64,000 nt of DNA from Colwellia sp. (lineage in GTDB: Bacteria; Pseudomonadota; Gammaproteobacteria; Enterobacterales; Alteromonadaceae): the NCBI GenBank assembly GCA_013215295.1, contig JABSOZ010000006.1:186001-250000 (forward strand), given 5' to 3'. The notes under the pieces are model-generated. The model searched no databases. It was given only the letters and a program-made list of their open reading frames with translations, and was not told the origin of the DNA. Both the position numbers and the translations under genes were made by a program. Below are positions 30,595 through 39,230 of the stretch, in pieces; position 1 is the stretch's first letter, and every line of letters begins with the position of its first letter.

Positions 30595-31689
30595 ATGCCT
30601 GAGTTTCAAGTAAAAAAAACTGACTTTACACAAACAAGAATAGTTAACAATCCTAACCTCACGGTAAATACACCGTTAGATACGAATGAAATTATTGTTG
30701 AAATTGAAAGTTTTGCATTAACTGCGAATAATATTACCTACGCCGTTTTAGGTGACAAACTCGGCTATTGGCAGTTTTTCCCCGCGTCTGATAATGACGA
30801 TGAGCAATGGGGCATAATTCCTGTTTGGGGATTCGCTAACGTAGTTGCATCAAACAGTGATGAAATCTCGGTAGGTGAAAAGCTCTTTGGATATTTTCCG
30901 CCTGCATCGCTATTAAAAATGCAAGCATCGAATATTAAGTCACAACGACTTATCGATGCTAGTAAACACCGGAACTTACTCCCGCCCGGCTACAATGTTT
31001 ATCGAAGAGTATCTAACGAGTCTGGTTATAATCCAAATTTCGACGATCAGCGTATGTTGCTCTTTCCGCTTCATATTACTTCATATTGTTTATGGGATTA
31101 TCTCAAAGATAATCTTTGGTTTGAGGCAGAACAAGTTATTATTATTAGCGCCTCCAGTAAAACGAGTATTGGGTTAGCCTTTGGATTGAACGAAGATGAA
31201 GCTGCACCGTTTGTCATTGGCATGACAAGCGACAACAATACTGAATTCGTAAATAAACTTGAGGTTTATCAACAAGTAATTTCTTATAACGACATTGAAA
31301 AAATCAATAAAAACATAAAAACCGTGATTGTTGATATGTCGGGTAATACCCAACAATTACGAAAAATAGAAGAACATCTCAATGGTAATTTACAACACTG
31401 TATTCAAGTAGGTTTAACGCATTGGGACGAAGCACAAGCAGAGTCTCCGTTTAAAAATACGTCAAGTGAGATGTTTTTTGCGCCAGGGCATATTCAAAAG
31501 CGTGTTGCTGAATGGGGACCTAAAGCGTTCGAAAGTCAGTCAATGGACTTTATGACAAACAGTGCAAAATATAGTGCTAACTGGTTAAAATTCACTTATC
31601 TCAATGGGTTGACGTCAATGCCTGAAACATACGAAAAAGTATGCAATGGCAAAATGTCACCTGATCAAGGGGTGATTATAAAACCTTAA
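30595..31689 (+). CDS. DUF2855 family protein
   Basis: A 364-residue protein with the family's signatures FALTANNITYAVLGDKLGYW and WGIIPVWGFANVVAS. DUF2855 proteins look like medium-chain dehydrogenase/reductases that lack a clear zinc site; here the central Rossmann-like part (EQVIIISASSKTSIGLAFGL) is present. TetR, FAD oxidoreductase and DUF2855 genes form a unit often seen in proteobacteria, suggesting a two-step oxidation of a hydrophobic compound (inferred). A strong terminator follows. Confidence 0.85.
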   Translation: MPEFQVKKTDFTQTRIVNNPNLTVNTPLDTNEIIVEIESFALTANNITYAVLGDKLGYWQFFPASDNDDEQWGIIPVWGFANVVASNSDEISVGEKLFGYFPPASLLKMQASNIKSQRLIDASKHRNLLPPGYNVYRRVSNESGYNPNFDDQRMLLFPLHITSYCLWDYLKDNLWFEAEQVIIISASSKTSIGLAFGLNEDEAAPFVIGMTSDNNTEFVNKLEVYQQVISYNDIEKINKNIKTVIVDMSGNTQQLRKIEEHLNGNLQHCIQVGLTHWDEAQAESPFKNTSSEMFFAPGHIQKRVAEWGPKAFESQSMDFMTNSAKYSANWLKFTYLNGLTSMPETYEKVCNGKMSPDQGVIIKP

Positions 31690-31718
31690 ATTATGGTTGA
31701 TGGTTGATGGTTGGTGAT

Positions 31719-31751
31719 AAAGACTGTAGATGAGCTACAGTCTTTTTACTT
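31719..31751 (+). terminator. Terminator of the FAD oxidoreductase/DUF2855 operon
   Basis: A perfect 11-bp stem, aaagactgtag (31719-31729) and ctacagtcttt (31735-31745), with an atgag loop, followed by a T-rich tract. Confidence 0.9.
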
Positions 31752-31980
31752 TTTAACATTTTTTTCTATATAAAATAAATTCCTACTGAATTCAACTAAA
31801 AGTGAAGCGGAAATGTTCAGACAGACTTTTCCTATTTCGCCAATTCATTATTCAGCGGCTATGATTTAAGTTTTTCGAATAAGAAACACCTATGCTTCCC
31901 TGTGTATCTTCTTTCTTGCTAAAAAATATCGTGGGTACGAGGAAGAATTAGCATAACCATTTTTCTAATTTACTAAAAAG

Positions 31981-32379
31981 CTAATCAAACTCTTTCTGTT
32001 GAGGCAAAGTATCTGTTATTTCAAACCATGGAGCCTTACTTCCAACATAGACATGTCGAGTAGCCTTCACTTTTGGGTCGTCGTCTAACGTACCTAAAGG
32101 AAAACCAAGGATATCAGGTGCACTATCAAATTTTGTAAATAAACTAGAGCCACATTCAGAGCAGAAACTCTTATACTCACCTTCCGATGACTCATATAAT
32201 TTAATGAACTCTGCACCTGCAAGTGTTTTCCAATCTTTTGTCGCTATTTTGGCTCGCGTTCTAAAAGCAGAAGCATGAAGTTTACGACACATAGAACAAT
32301 GACAATTAAGCACGTCAGTTAATTTTCCTGTGATTTCATACGTCACTTTTTTACACAAACAACTTCCTTTAATACTCAT
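31981..32379 (-). CDS. GFA family protein (CENP-V/glutathione-dependent formaldehyde-activating type)
   Basis: A 132-residue zinc protein. The structural Cys cluster CLCKKV (residues 7-9), the second set CHCSMC near 26-31 and FCSECGS near 72-78 are all present and typical. Such proteins are widespread and most are not proven to act on formaldehyde. It is divergent from the LysR gene that starts at 32629, with a 15-bp palindrome between, so it is the likely target. Confidence 0.85.
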   Translation of the reverse strand: MSIKGSCLCKKVTYEITGKLTDVLNCHCSMCRKLHASAFRTRAKIATKDWKTLAGAEFIKLYESSEGEYKSFCSECGSSLFTKFDSAPDILGFPLGTLDDDPKVKATRHVYVGSKAPWFEITDTLPQQKEFD

Positions 32380-32452
32380 GGTTAACTCCTCTTTGATGAT
32401 AGATTTGTGTGAATAAATGACGTTTAAAAAGCTTATGTATCTTATCCACTGT

Positions 32453-32467
32453 AAGATGTTACATCTT
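32453..32467. promoter_or_regulatory. 15-bp perfect palindrome between GFA and LysR genes
   Basis: aagatgt-t-acatctt lies 74 bp upstream of the GFA start and 162 bp upstream of the LysR start. Size and position fit a LysR site for divergent control. Confidence 0.55.
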
Positions 32468-32628
32468 CATTACAATCTATAAAATCAAATAATTACACGC
32501 CTAAACGTTAAAAATAAATTGATTGTTTTGTCGTGAGTAATAAGTTTCAATCGCAACTCCTTTTATATTCTAAATTTGTTATTATATTTTTCAATTTTAA
32601 AAATAGATTTTTATCATTAAGTAATATC

Positions 32629-33468
32629 ATGGACATACACTCATTAAGATCATTCGTTCTTTTTGCACAACTTGGCTCCCTCAGTAAAGTAGCAACTATT
32701 CAGTGCAGAACAAATGCAGCTATTAGTGCACAAATGAAAAAGCTGTCTGAAGCTTATAATATTGAATTATTTGAAAAATCAGGAAGAAAACTTACATTAT
32801 CTAATGTAGGTGAAAGCTTTCTAGACGTCGCTAAGTGTATTTTAAGCCTGCATGATAATGTTGTAGAAGATATTAAAAATAATGACCTCGTTATTACCAT
32901 TAAAATTGGTGTTCCCAGTGATTATGTGGGTTCATATTTATTAGAACTACTAAAATACCTAACAAGCAGCCTTAAAAAAATAAAGTTTGATTTAGTTATT
33001 CTTCCATCTAAGAATTTATATGAATTATGGAAAAAAAATGAATTAGACATAACCATCTATAGTGCGGAGCATGCTTCTAGTGAAGGGACAACCGTGTCTG
33101 AAGTGCAAGGATATTGGGTCGCAAATCAGAACTATAATGTCCCCCAATCATCACCATTAAATATTGTTTTGTTTGATGATAGTTGCTTATTCCATAAAAA
33201 AGCTGTGGCAGGTCTCATTAATAATAACTTTGATTTTAATATCCACTCCACAACATCAGACTCTCGAACGCTGTGTAATTTAGTAGAAAGTTTTGATCTA
33301 CTTTCTGCAATGTCAAAAATTTCCATGAACAAGTCAATGAAAATTGTGCATGACGATGCTCTCCCTAAACTTCCATTAGTTTATATAAAATTACTTTTAT
33401 CAGAAAAGTTAAAAGAAATTGATATTATTAGTCTTGTAAATGTTTTGAAACCAATGACATCAAACTAA
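32629..33468 (+). CDS. LysR family transcriptional regulator
   Basis: I place the start at 32629 (MDIHSLRSFVLFAQLGSLSK), the usual LysR beginning; the frame is open 96 bp further upstream but those residues are not LysR-like. The 279-residue protein has a typical helix-turn-helix (CRTNAAISAQMKKLSEAYN) and a divergent effector domain rich in Ser/Asn. It is AT-rich even for this window. It probably controls the GFA gene. Confidence 0.82.
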   Translation: MDIHSLRSFVLFAQLGSLSKVATIQCRTNAAISAQMKKLSEAYNIELFEKSGRKLTLSNVGESFLDVAKCILSLHDNVVEDIKNNDLVITIKIGVPSDYVGSYLLELLKYLTSSLKKIKFDLVILPSKNLYELWKKNELDITIYSAEHASSEGTTVSEVQGYWVANQNYNVPQSSPLNIVLFDDSCLFHKKAVAGLINNNFDFNIHSTTSDSRTLCNLVESFDLLSAMSKISMNKSMKIVHDDALPKLPLVYIKLLLSEKLKEIDIISLVNVLKPMTSN

Positions 33469-33624
33469 AATGAGGTGAACTTTTTATAATATTATTCACA
33501 TATTAATTATTGTCTGCTTATCCTATATGGGTAGTAAGGAAAAGCAGAAGCAAACCTTGGAATATGCGACAAAGCAGAACTCGTTTTATCAATGTTAGCT
33601 TTATAAATGCTAATAGAATTCCAG

Positions 33625-34458
33625 TTAAGCAATTTTACCAAACTTTCCTAATTGATAATCGGTTATCGCTTGTCGAAGTTCTTTTTCAGTATTCATCACA
33701 AAAGGTCCCATGTGAGCAATCTTTTCGTTAATTTTATTGCCAACTAAAATCAATGCTCCCGCACCATTTTCATCTGCTGTAATAGATATTGCTTGTTTAG
33801 CATCAACAATAGCCATTTGTCCGGCCTTTAAACGAGGAGAAGCAAAGCTTCCCGTATGTACGTAAACTAATACTTGCTCGGCTTCAGACAAATCTAACTC
33901 AGCTTTAGCGTTATTATCAAGTGTGATATCAGCAATTGCCCCATTAGCTGCCAACCCAGTTAACGGTGATGAATCTGTGTTGCCACCAAATGTCCAATGG
34001 CCTGCAAGTAACTTTAGGCTTGCGCCTGTTTCATTCGTTAACACAGGTAAACGGGTAGAATCTTGGTAGCGCGCCGGACGTAACTTGTCTTTTGCTGGCA
34101 TGTTCAACCAAATTTGAAAACCATGCATACTTTCATCTTCATCGACTATGGGCATTTCAGAATGAACTACACCATAACCTGTACTCATCCATTGCACATT
34201 ACCCGGCGTTATCAACGCTTTATTGCCGAGTTGATCTTGGTGTTCAAAACTACCTTTGATCATATAGGTGAATGTCTCAATACCACGATGAGGGTGAGCT
34301 GGAAAACCGCCGATAAAATCACTTTTTTTATCAGACTTTAATTCATCAAACATTAAATATGGGTCAAAGTATTTACCGGTAAAGTCAGCAATCCGTGAAA
34401 TTTTTACACCAGCACCATCTTGAGTCGGTTTTGAATTAAATATATTGAGTACTATCAT
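33625..34458 (-). CDS. Pirin family protein (YhaK-like)
   Basis: A 277-residue double-cupin protein. The metal-site signature FPAHPHRGIETFTYMIKG, followed by HQDQLGNKALITPGNVQWMSTGYGVVHSEMP, is diagnostic. Pirins bind iron and may have quercetinase or redox-sensor activity. It is the last gene of a leftward operon after a YqjG-like glutathionyl reductase and a DoxX protein. With the divergent LysR at 36047 this reproduces the E. coli group yhaJ-yhaK-yqjF-yqjG, which responds to quinone-like or nitroaromatic compounds. Confidence 0.9.
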   Translation of the reverse strand: MIVLNIFNSKPTQDGAGVKISRIADFTGKYFDPYLMFDELKSDKKSDFIGGFPAHPHRGIETFTYMIKGSFEHQDQLGNKALITPGNVQWMSTGYGVVHSEMPIVDEDESMHGFQIWLNMPAKDKLRPARYQDSTRLPVLTNETGASLKLLAGHWTFGGNTDSSPLTGLAANGAIADITLDNNAKAELDLSEAEQVLVYVHTGSFASPRLKAGQMAIVDAKQAISITADENGAGALILVGNKINEKIAHMGPFVMNTEKELRQAITDYQLGKFGKIA

Positions 34459-34481
34459 TTTATTCTCCTAAATAGCTTGGG

Positions 34482-35465
34482 TTATTCACCCATTAACTCA
34501 CGGTGGTGAGGCACTGACCAATCTTGGTTATGACCCATAGGAACAATGCCATAGGGGTTAATCGACTGATGACTCGCATAATAATGGCGTTTTATATGTG
34601 CCATGTTTACAGTTTTTGCTATGTTCGGCATTTGATACAACTCCAACATATAATGGTAAAGATTATTGTATTCTTTAATCAACTGTAGATTACATTTAAA
34701 ATGCGTATGATAAACCGAATCAAAACGAACTAACGTTGTCCACAAACGCCAGTCAGCTTCAGTCAACTTGTTACCTGTTAAATAACGTTGTTTGGCAAGT
34801 TTATTATCAAGTTGCTGTAAAGCATCAAATAAGTTATGAACATTTTCGTTATAAGCGTCTTGTGTACTGGCAAAACCCGCCTTATAAACACCGTTGTTAA
34901 TCTTGTTATAAACCAATTCATTCACTTCATCTATTTCTGCTTTTAAGTGCTGAGGATAAAAATCCAAGTCATTACCCGTTAACTCATTAAAAGCAGCATT
35001 AAACATACGAATAATTTCTGACGATTCATTATTCACAATAACTTTTAGTTTTTTGTCCCACAGTACAGGAACGGTAATAGCGCCGGTGTAGTCAGCAGCT
35101 TTTTCAAAGTATCTCTCAAACATAAACTTACTTGAGTAGAGCTTATCGCCTGTTGTGCCATAAAGTTCTGCTGATATTTCATTATGCTCAAAGCTCCAAC
35201 CGTTTTCTAACATATCAGGGTGAACCACACTTATCGTGATCAAACTTTCCAGCCCCTTAAGTTGACGAAAAATTAAGGTACGATGGGCCCATGGACACGC
35301 TAATGATACATAAAGGTGATACCGTCCAGCTTCTGCGGTAAATCCAGCGTTCCCCGTTGGCCCCGCACTACCATCAGCGGTGATCCAGTTTCTAAATTGA
35401 GAGTCTTTACGACGATATTCACCGTCTTTAATACTGCTTTTCCAATTACTTTTTACTTTACTCAT
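34482..35465 (-). CDS. yqjG: Glutathionyl-hydroquinone reductase (YqjG-like, GST Xi class)
   Basis: A 327-residue glutathione transferase of the Xi class, which removes glutathione from glutathionyl-hydroquinones. The catalytic Cys is in SLACPWAHRTLIFRQLKGL; an N-terminal segment RKDSQFRNWITADGS and the C-terminal GSxxNPYGIVPMG-like end (SINPYGIVPMGHNQDW) are typical. It lies between DoxX and pirin genes in a leftward operon with short gaps (23 and 29 bp). Confidence 0.92.
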   Translation of the reverse strand: MSKVKSNWKSSIKDGEYRRKDSQFRNWITADGSAGPTGNAGFTAEAGRYHLYVSLACPWAHRTLIFRQLKGLESLITISVVHPDMLENGWSFEHNEISAELYGTTGDKLYSSKFMFERYFEKAADYTGAITVPVLWDKKLKVIVNNESSEIIRMFNAAFNELTGNDLDFYPQHLKAEIDEVNELVYNKINNGVYKAGFASTQDAYNENVHNLFDALQQLDNKLAKQRYLTGNKLTEADWRLWTTLVRFDSVYHTHFKCNLQLIKEYNNLYHYMLELYQMPNIAKTVNMAHIKRHYYASHQSINPYGIVPMGHNQDWSVPHHRELMGE

Positions 35466-35494
35466 GTTAATTTTCTCACCTGTATCTTGGCTAA

Positions 35495-35935
35495 TTAAGA
35501 TAGTTTTGTCTTTAGTCGGTTATCGACAGAAAACTTACCTGCACCGCTGATCACTAATGAAACTGATATCGCGAGTAAGGCCAATGCAAACTCATATCCG
35601 TTGGCACTCATAAATAAGCCATTAACAAAGTGCACACTATAAATAGCGACTAACATAGTCACCGCGAGCATTAACGCTACCGGACGAACCATTAAGCCCA
35701 TTAATAATGCAATACCACCGAAGAACTCTACACTGCCCGCCATTAATGCCATTTGATAGCCAGGTTCAAGACCAATAGATGCCATCCATTGACCCGTTCC
35801 TTCTAAACCATAACCACCAAACCATGCAAAGAGTTTTTGTGCTCCATGCGCGATGAAAATAATAGCGGCAGGGATCCTAAGTGCTAAAGCATCGAAACCT
35901 GCGTTGGTTGAAAGTATTTTGTTTAAGTTTGACAT
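35495..35935 (-). CDS. DoxX family membrane protein (YqjF-like)
   Basis: A 146-residue protein with four predicted membrane helices. The motifs RIPAAIIFIAHGAQKLFAWFG and MALMAGSVEFFGGIALLMGL are the DoxX signature. It is the first gene of the operon with YqjG- and pirin-like genes, and is divergent from a LysR gene across a palindrome. A redox or quinone-related membrane role is likely; exact function unknown. Confidence 0.88.
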   Translation of the reverse strand: MSNLNKILSTNAGFDALALRIPAAIIFIAHGAQKLFAWFGGYGLEGTGQWMASIGLEPGYQMALMAGSVEFFGGIALLMGLMVRPVALMLAVTMLVAIYSVHFVNGLFMSANGYEFALALLAISVSLVISGAGKFSVDNRLKTKLS

Positions 35936-36015
35936 AACTTCATTCCTTAATATTCATTGTATTTGGTTGTTTAAGCCATTATATTTAAAGATATCTACAA
36001 TTAATAACGGTAATA

Positions 36016-36034
36016 ATTGAACTATTAGTTCAAT
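36016..36034. promoter_or_regulatory. 19-bp perfect palindrome, LysR operator candidate
   Basis: attgaacta-t-tagttcaat sits 82 bp upstream of the DoxX gene and 13 bp upstream of the LysR start. It would allow the LysR protein to act on the operon and to repress its own gene. This is the cleanest palindrome in the window. Confidence 0.75.
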
Positions 36035-36046
36035 ATATTTGAAGTA

Positions 36047-36955
36047 ATGATTTCACCAATAACCCTTGATGCTTTGAAAGTTCTTGATGCCATTGAACGT
36101 AAAAAAAGTTTTGCTGCTGCCGCTGAAGAACTATTTCGCGTGCCATCGGCAATTTCTTACACCATTAATAAACTCGAAGAAGACTTAGCTATTCAACTGT
36201 TCGATCGCAGTAAACGTAAAGCTGAATTAACCCCCGTGGGAAAAATGATTGTTGAGCAAGGACGGCTAATCTTAAACGCCACGGATGAACTTACTCATAT
36301 GGCAAAACAGTCGGCAAGTGGCTGGGAATTGGAGTTAAGAATTTGCATAGATTCAATTTTAAAATTCAAACCTCTCTATTCACTCATTGCCCTTTTTCAT
36401 GAAGAGTATCCTTGGATTGATATCCGCTTAACCGAAGAGGTTTTTGGTGGTACATGGGATGCGCTTAATAGTGGCCGTTGTGATCTGATGATAGGTGCAG
36501 ATGGTGATATTTCAGGAAGTAAGTTTACCGCAAAAATAATTGGCACTATTGATTTTATATTTGCTGTTAAAGAAAATCATCCCCTATGTTTAGAACAGAA
36601 GCCCCTTACCGATGCAATGATAAAAAAGTATCCTTCTATTGTCGTTGCCGATAGTTCTCGTGACCTGCCGACACGTTCTGCAGGTTTACTTGATGGGCAG
36701 GCGCGTATCACCGTACCGAGTATTGATAAGAAAATAGAAGCCCACTGTCAAGGAATAGGTGTTGGCTATCTACCTATTCATCGCATTACCAAAGAGTTAA
36801 ATTCTAAAGAGCTCATAGCTTTACCATTAAGAGATCATGAAAACAGACAACATGATTTATATATTGCATGGGGGAAAAACAATAAAGGTAAAGCGCTTGC
36901 TTGGTTTGTAAATAAACTACAACAAATGGAAATGAGGGAATTATTAGATTATTAA
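36047..36955 (+). CDS. LysR family transcriptional regulator (YhaJ-like)
   Basis: A 302-residue LysR regulator with the helix-turn-helix KKSFAAAAEELFRVPSAISY, then LEEDLAIQLFDRSKRKAELT and an effector domain. Gene order (LysR divergent from DoxX, YqjG and pirin) matches E. coli YhaJ, which activates yqjF and yhaK in response to aromatic breakdown products. I infer the same role here, acting through the palindrome at 36016-36034. Confidence 0.88.
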   Translation: MISPITLDALKVLDAIERKKSFAAAAEELFRVPSAISYTINKLEEDLAIQLFDRSKRKAELTPVGKMIVEQGRLILNATDELTHMAKQSASGWELELRICIDSILKFKPLYSLIALFHEEYPWIDIRLTEEVFGGTWDALNSGRCDLMIGADGDISGSKFTAKIIGTIDFIFAVKENHPLCLEQKPLTDAMIKKYPSIVVADSSRDLPTRSAGLLDGQARITVPSIDKKIEAHCQGIGVGYLPIHRITKELNSKELIALPLRDHENRQHDLYIAWGKNNKGKALAWFVNKLQQMEMRELLDY

Positions 36956-36975
36956 GGTTTCAATAATAATCTAAT
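36943..36975. terminator. Hairpin between convergent LysR and hydrolase genes
   Basis: attagattatta (36943-36954) and taataatctaat (36964-36975) form a perfect 12-bp AT-rich stem that overlaps the LysR stop codon and reaches almost to the hydrolase stop. It probably serves both directions; no long U-run follows. Confidence 0.55.
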
Positions 36976-36978
36976 ACT

Positions 36979-37791
36979 TTAACTATCAATAAAATCGGCA
37001 ATTGTTTGTAATACTTTTTTATCTCGCATTATTTGTCTATGACCTAAGCCAGTAGTTGTCATTACATTATCTTTACCTAGTATTTTTTCATACTTTAATG
37101 CTTGATTATAAGGAACTTCTTTATCGTCAACATCATGAATAATCATTATTGATTCTTTAGTTGGACTGATCCGTTTAGCTAAATCGAGTTGCTCAAATGA
37201 TAATTCAACGTGATGCTCTACGCTATTTAAAAATTTTTGATGGGTACCACGGCTTAATCCAATAAACTGGCCAAATAATGACACGACATCCCTGAAATAT
37301 GCAGGACCTGCAATAGACACAACCTTGTCAACTTTTAGCCCTTCAAGTGCGCTATAAACCGAACATCCGCCGCCCATAGAGTGTCCTACAATCGCGGAAA
37401 ATTCACCAAATTTTTCTTGAGCTTTAAAAATAGCTTTAATAAACTCATGAGGATTAGATGTATTGCCTTTACTTACGCCGTGGGCTGGGGCGTCTAGAGC
37501 AATAAGCTTGTACTTATCAGATAAGTAAGGAATAAATACCGACATTTGAGTAGCTCTGCCTTCCCAGCCATGCATAAGTAAAACCGGTTTTCCTTCTCCC
37601 CAAACGATACAGCTCAGCTCTTCATCTATCCATATTCTCTCCCCTTTTTGTTCGGCCTCAACTTCCCATGCTTTTGGCGTATGTTTCTTGGGTGAAAAGA
37701 AAATATTTATCGCTTTATTTACCGCACGTGAGGGAAGAATAGTATTAAGTATTCGCATATATGTTCGAAATAAGAAAAATCCTACATTCAT
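36979..37791 (-). CDS. Alpha/beta hydrolase
   Basis: A 270-residue alpha/beta-hydrolase-fold protein. The nucleophile elbow GHSMGGG, the oxyanion region VLLMHGWEGRATQ, the aspartate in IIHDVDDKEVPY and the histidine in GLGHRQIM make up a complete catalytic set. The N-terminal segment is basic and hydrophobic. It is directly downstream of a TetR gene (28 bp), so the two form one unit regulated by that repressor. Substrate unknown; esterase or thioesterase activity is likely. Confidence 0.87.
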   Translation of the reverse strand: MNVGFFLFRTYMRILNTILPSRAVNKAINIFFSPKKHTPKAWEVEAEQKGERIWIDEELSCIVWGEGKPVLLMHGWEGRATQMSVFIPYLSDKYKLIALDAPAHGVSKGNTSNPHEFIKAIFKAQEKFGEFSAIVGHSMGGGCSVYSALEGLKVDKVVSIAGPAYFRDVVSLFGQFIGLSRGTHQKFLNSVEHHVELSFEQLDLAKRISPTKESIMIIHDVDDKEVPYNQALKYEKILGKDNVMTTTGLGHRQIMRDKKVLQTIADFIDS

Positions 37792-37819
37792 AAATAACTC
37801 CTTAATATGATATTGCAGC

Positions 37820-38401
37820 TTATTTAATCAGAAGCTCAGAAATAACCGCTTCGCATGCGTTAATAGCAAAAGTTGATTGGCTAGCTCGTGCACTTAAAAG
37901 TGCACCTTGTAATAATGAGAATATGACACTTGCTAGTTGAGCATGAGAAAGTGATTGTTTAAAAGTACCTAACTCTCTGCCTTGATGAATAATTTTTTCT
38001 AGATGTTGTAAATGTGCCTGATAAAGGTTGTTTAATGCATTTCGAACTTCAGAACATTCATGCGGCCAAGTCGTAATAAAACTAGCTCCGGGGCAAAGTT
38101 TATCCATAGGTTGAATGTACTTGGAAAATACTTGGATATAGTGCTTCAGTTGAACTGTCGGGGTTTCGTTTACGCAAAGCATAAAGTAATCTTCTAGCTG
38201 TAGTTTTGCGCGATCTAAAATGGCCACAGCGAGTAAGTTTTTTGAAGGAAAATGATAATAGACACTGCCCTTTTTTATACCCACTTTATTCGCTAATAAC
38301 TGAAAAGACAGTCGTCCAAATGACCCAGTTTGCAGCAGATGAGTTGCCTCATCTAATAATGCTGTTCGGGTTAAGTTATCTATTGATTTATCATTTTTCA
38401 T
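37820..38401 (-). CDS. TetR/AcrR family transcriptional regulator
   Basis: A 193-residue repressor with a typical helix-turn-helix (FQLLANKVGIKKGSVYYHFPSK-like, residues 32-53) and a TetR_C_16-like ligand domain. It is transcribed with the hydrolase gene behind it. A perfect 8-bp inverted repeat lies 4-23 bp before its start codon, so it should repress its own operon by blocking the promoter or translation start region. Confidence 0.9.
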   Translation of the reverse strand: MKNDKSIDNLTRTALLDEATHLLQTGSFGRLSFQLLANKVGIKKGSVYYHFPSKNLLAVAILDRAKLQLEDYFMLCVNETPTVQLKHYIQVFSKYIQPMDKLCPGASFITTWPHECSEVRNALNNLYQAHLQHLEKIIHQGRELGTFKQSLSHAQLASVIFSLLQGALLSARASQSTFAINACEAVISELLIK

Positions 38402-38404
38402 AAG

Positions 38405-38424
38405 CCTACCTTACGAAAGGTAGG
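38405..38424. promoter_or_regulatory. TetR operator candidate
   Basis: cctacctt (38405-38412) and aaggtagg (38417-38424) form a perfect inverted repeat with a 4-bp spacer, 3 bp upstream of the TetR start codon. This is the expected place for an autoregulatory site. Confidence 0.75.
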
Positions 38425-38644
38425 TAAAGTAGTCAATGGTTAATTTAACGGGTATTGAAATACCGACAATCAGCAATTTGTTTTACAATAAAGACATGGA
38501 GAGCCTTAAAAATTGCTTACATACAAAGAATTACATTTACCTACAAAACAAAACATTTACCGTACAAAAGTGGTGTAGTCAGTACATAAACATTCCCTTA
38601 ATATATCATTTCTCCCAAACAGTTATTATTAAGGAAATATTGAA

Positions 38645-39115
38645 ATGCTACAGCAACTAAAACCTATAAACGGAGTTTCAATATCTAACTATACAGAAGT
38701 GGCGTTAATTGAAAAATCATTGCAACTGTTTTCACGTATAGTATTCAGAATGCTTTCAATATTTCACAAAGCTAGTTCAATTGAATTACCAAAGGGATCA
38801 AAAAACACACAACATCTTCAATATGAAATTCTTCATTTAGTAGGAGATATTAACATCAACAATTCTGCGTTGATGAAAAGGGATTTATTAAACGTTATAT
38901 CAAATCAGAAATCGATTCTCTTAGATTTTACAAAATTAAATTATATCGATAGTTCAGGTATCGCAACACTCATTGAAAGCCTTAATATTACATCGGCTTC
39001 CGGGTTAAAACTTGCTATCGTTGGTGCCAATAACTTACCGATGAAGATGTTAGAATTGACACAATTAGACAAAGTATTTACGTTATTCGATTCGATTCAA
39101 GATGTGAAAATATAG
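38645..39115 (+). CDS. STAS-domain protein (anti-sigma-factor-antagonist-like) with N-terminal extension
   Basis: A 156-residue protein. Residues 60-155 form a STAS domain with the phospho-acceptor motif NYIDSSGIATLIES, Ser103 being the RsbV-type site. The C-terminal part (LAIVGANNLPMKMLELTQLD) is very close to the other STAS protein at 43214-43537, so the two are paralogues. The first 55 residues (ISNYTEVALIEKSLQLFSRI) are extra and amphipathic. The start is supported by aagga at 38631. It converges on the PP2C gene of the Mla/partner-switch operon and may be a second substrate of the same kinase and phosphatase. Confidence 0.8.
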   Translation: MLQQLKPINGVSISNYTEVALIEKSLQLFSRIVFRMLSIFHKASSIELPKGSKNTQHLQYEILHLVGDININNSALMKRDLLNVISNQKSILLDFTKLNYIDSSGIATLIESLNITSASGLKLAIVGANNLPMKMLELTQLDKVFTLFDSIQDVKI

Positions 39116-39230
39116 ATAATATGATTGATTTCGAACGAGAAAAGTGAAAAATCGTCATTGAATTTTCACTTAATAATGTCATGTTCAGACATGAGAGCAT
39201 CTAATAATAATGTTACGACTAATGCTGATT

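Noticed and set aside
38436-38660. 74-codon frame upstream of the second STAS gene
   Set aside because: It has no ribosome site, low-complexity composition and overlaps the STAS start, which does have a good ribosome site.
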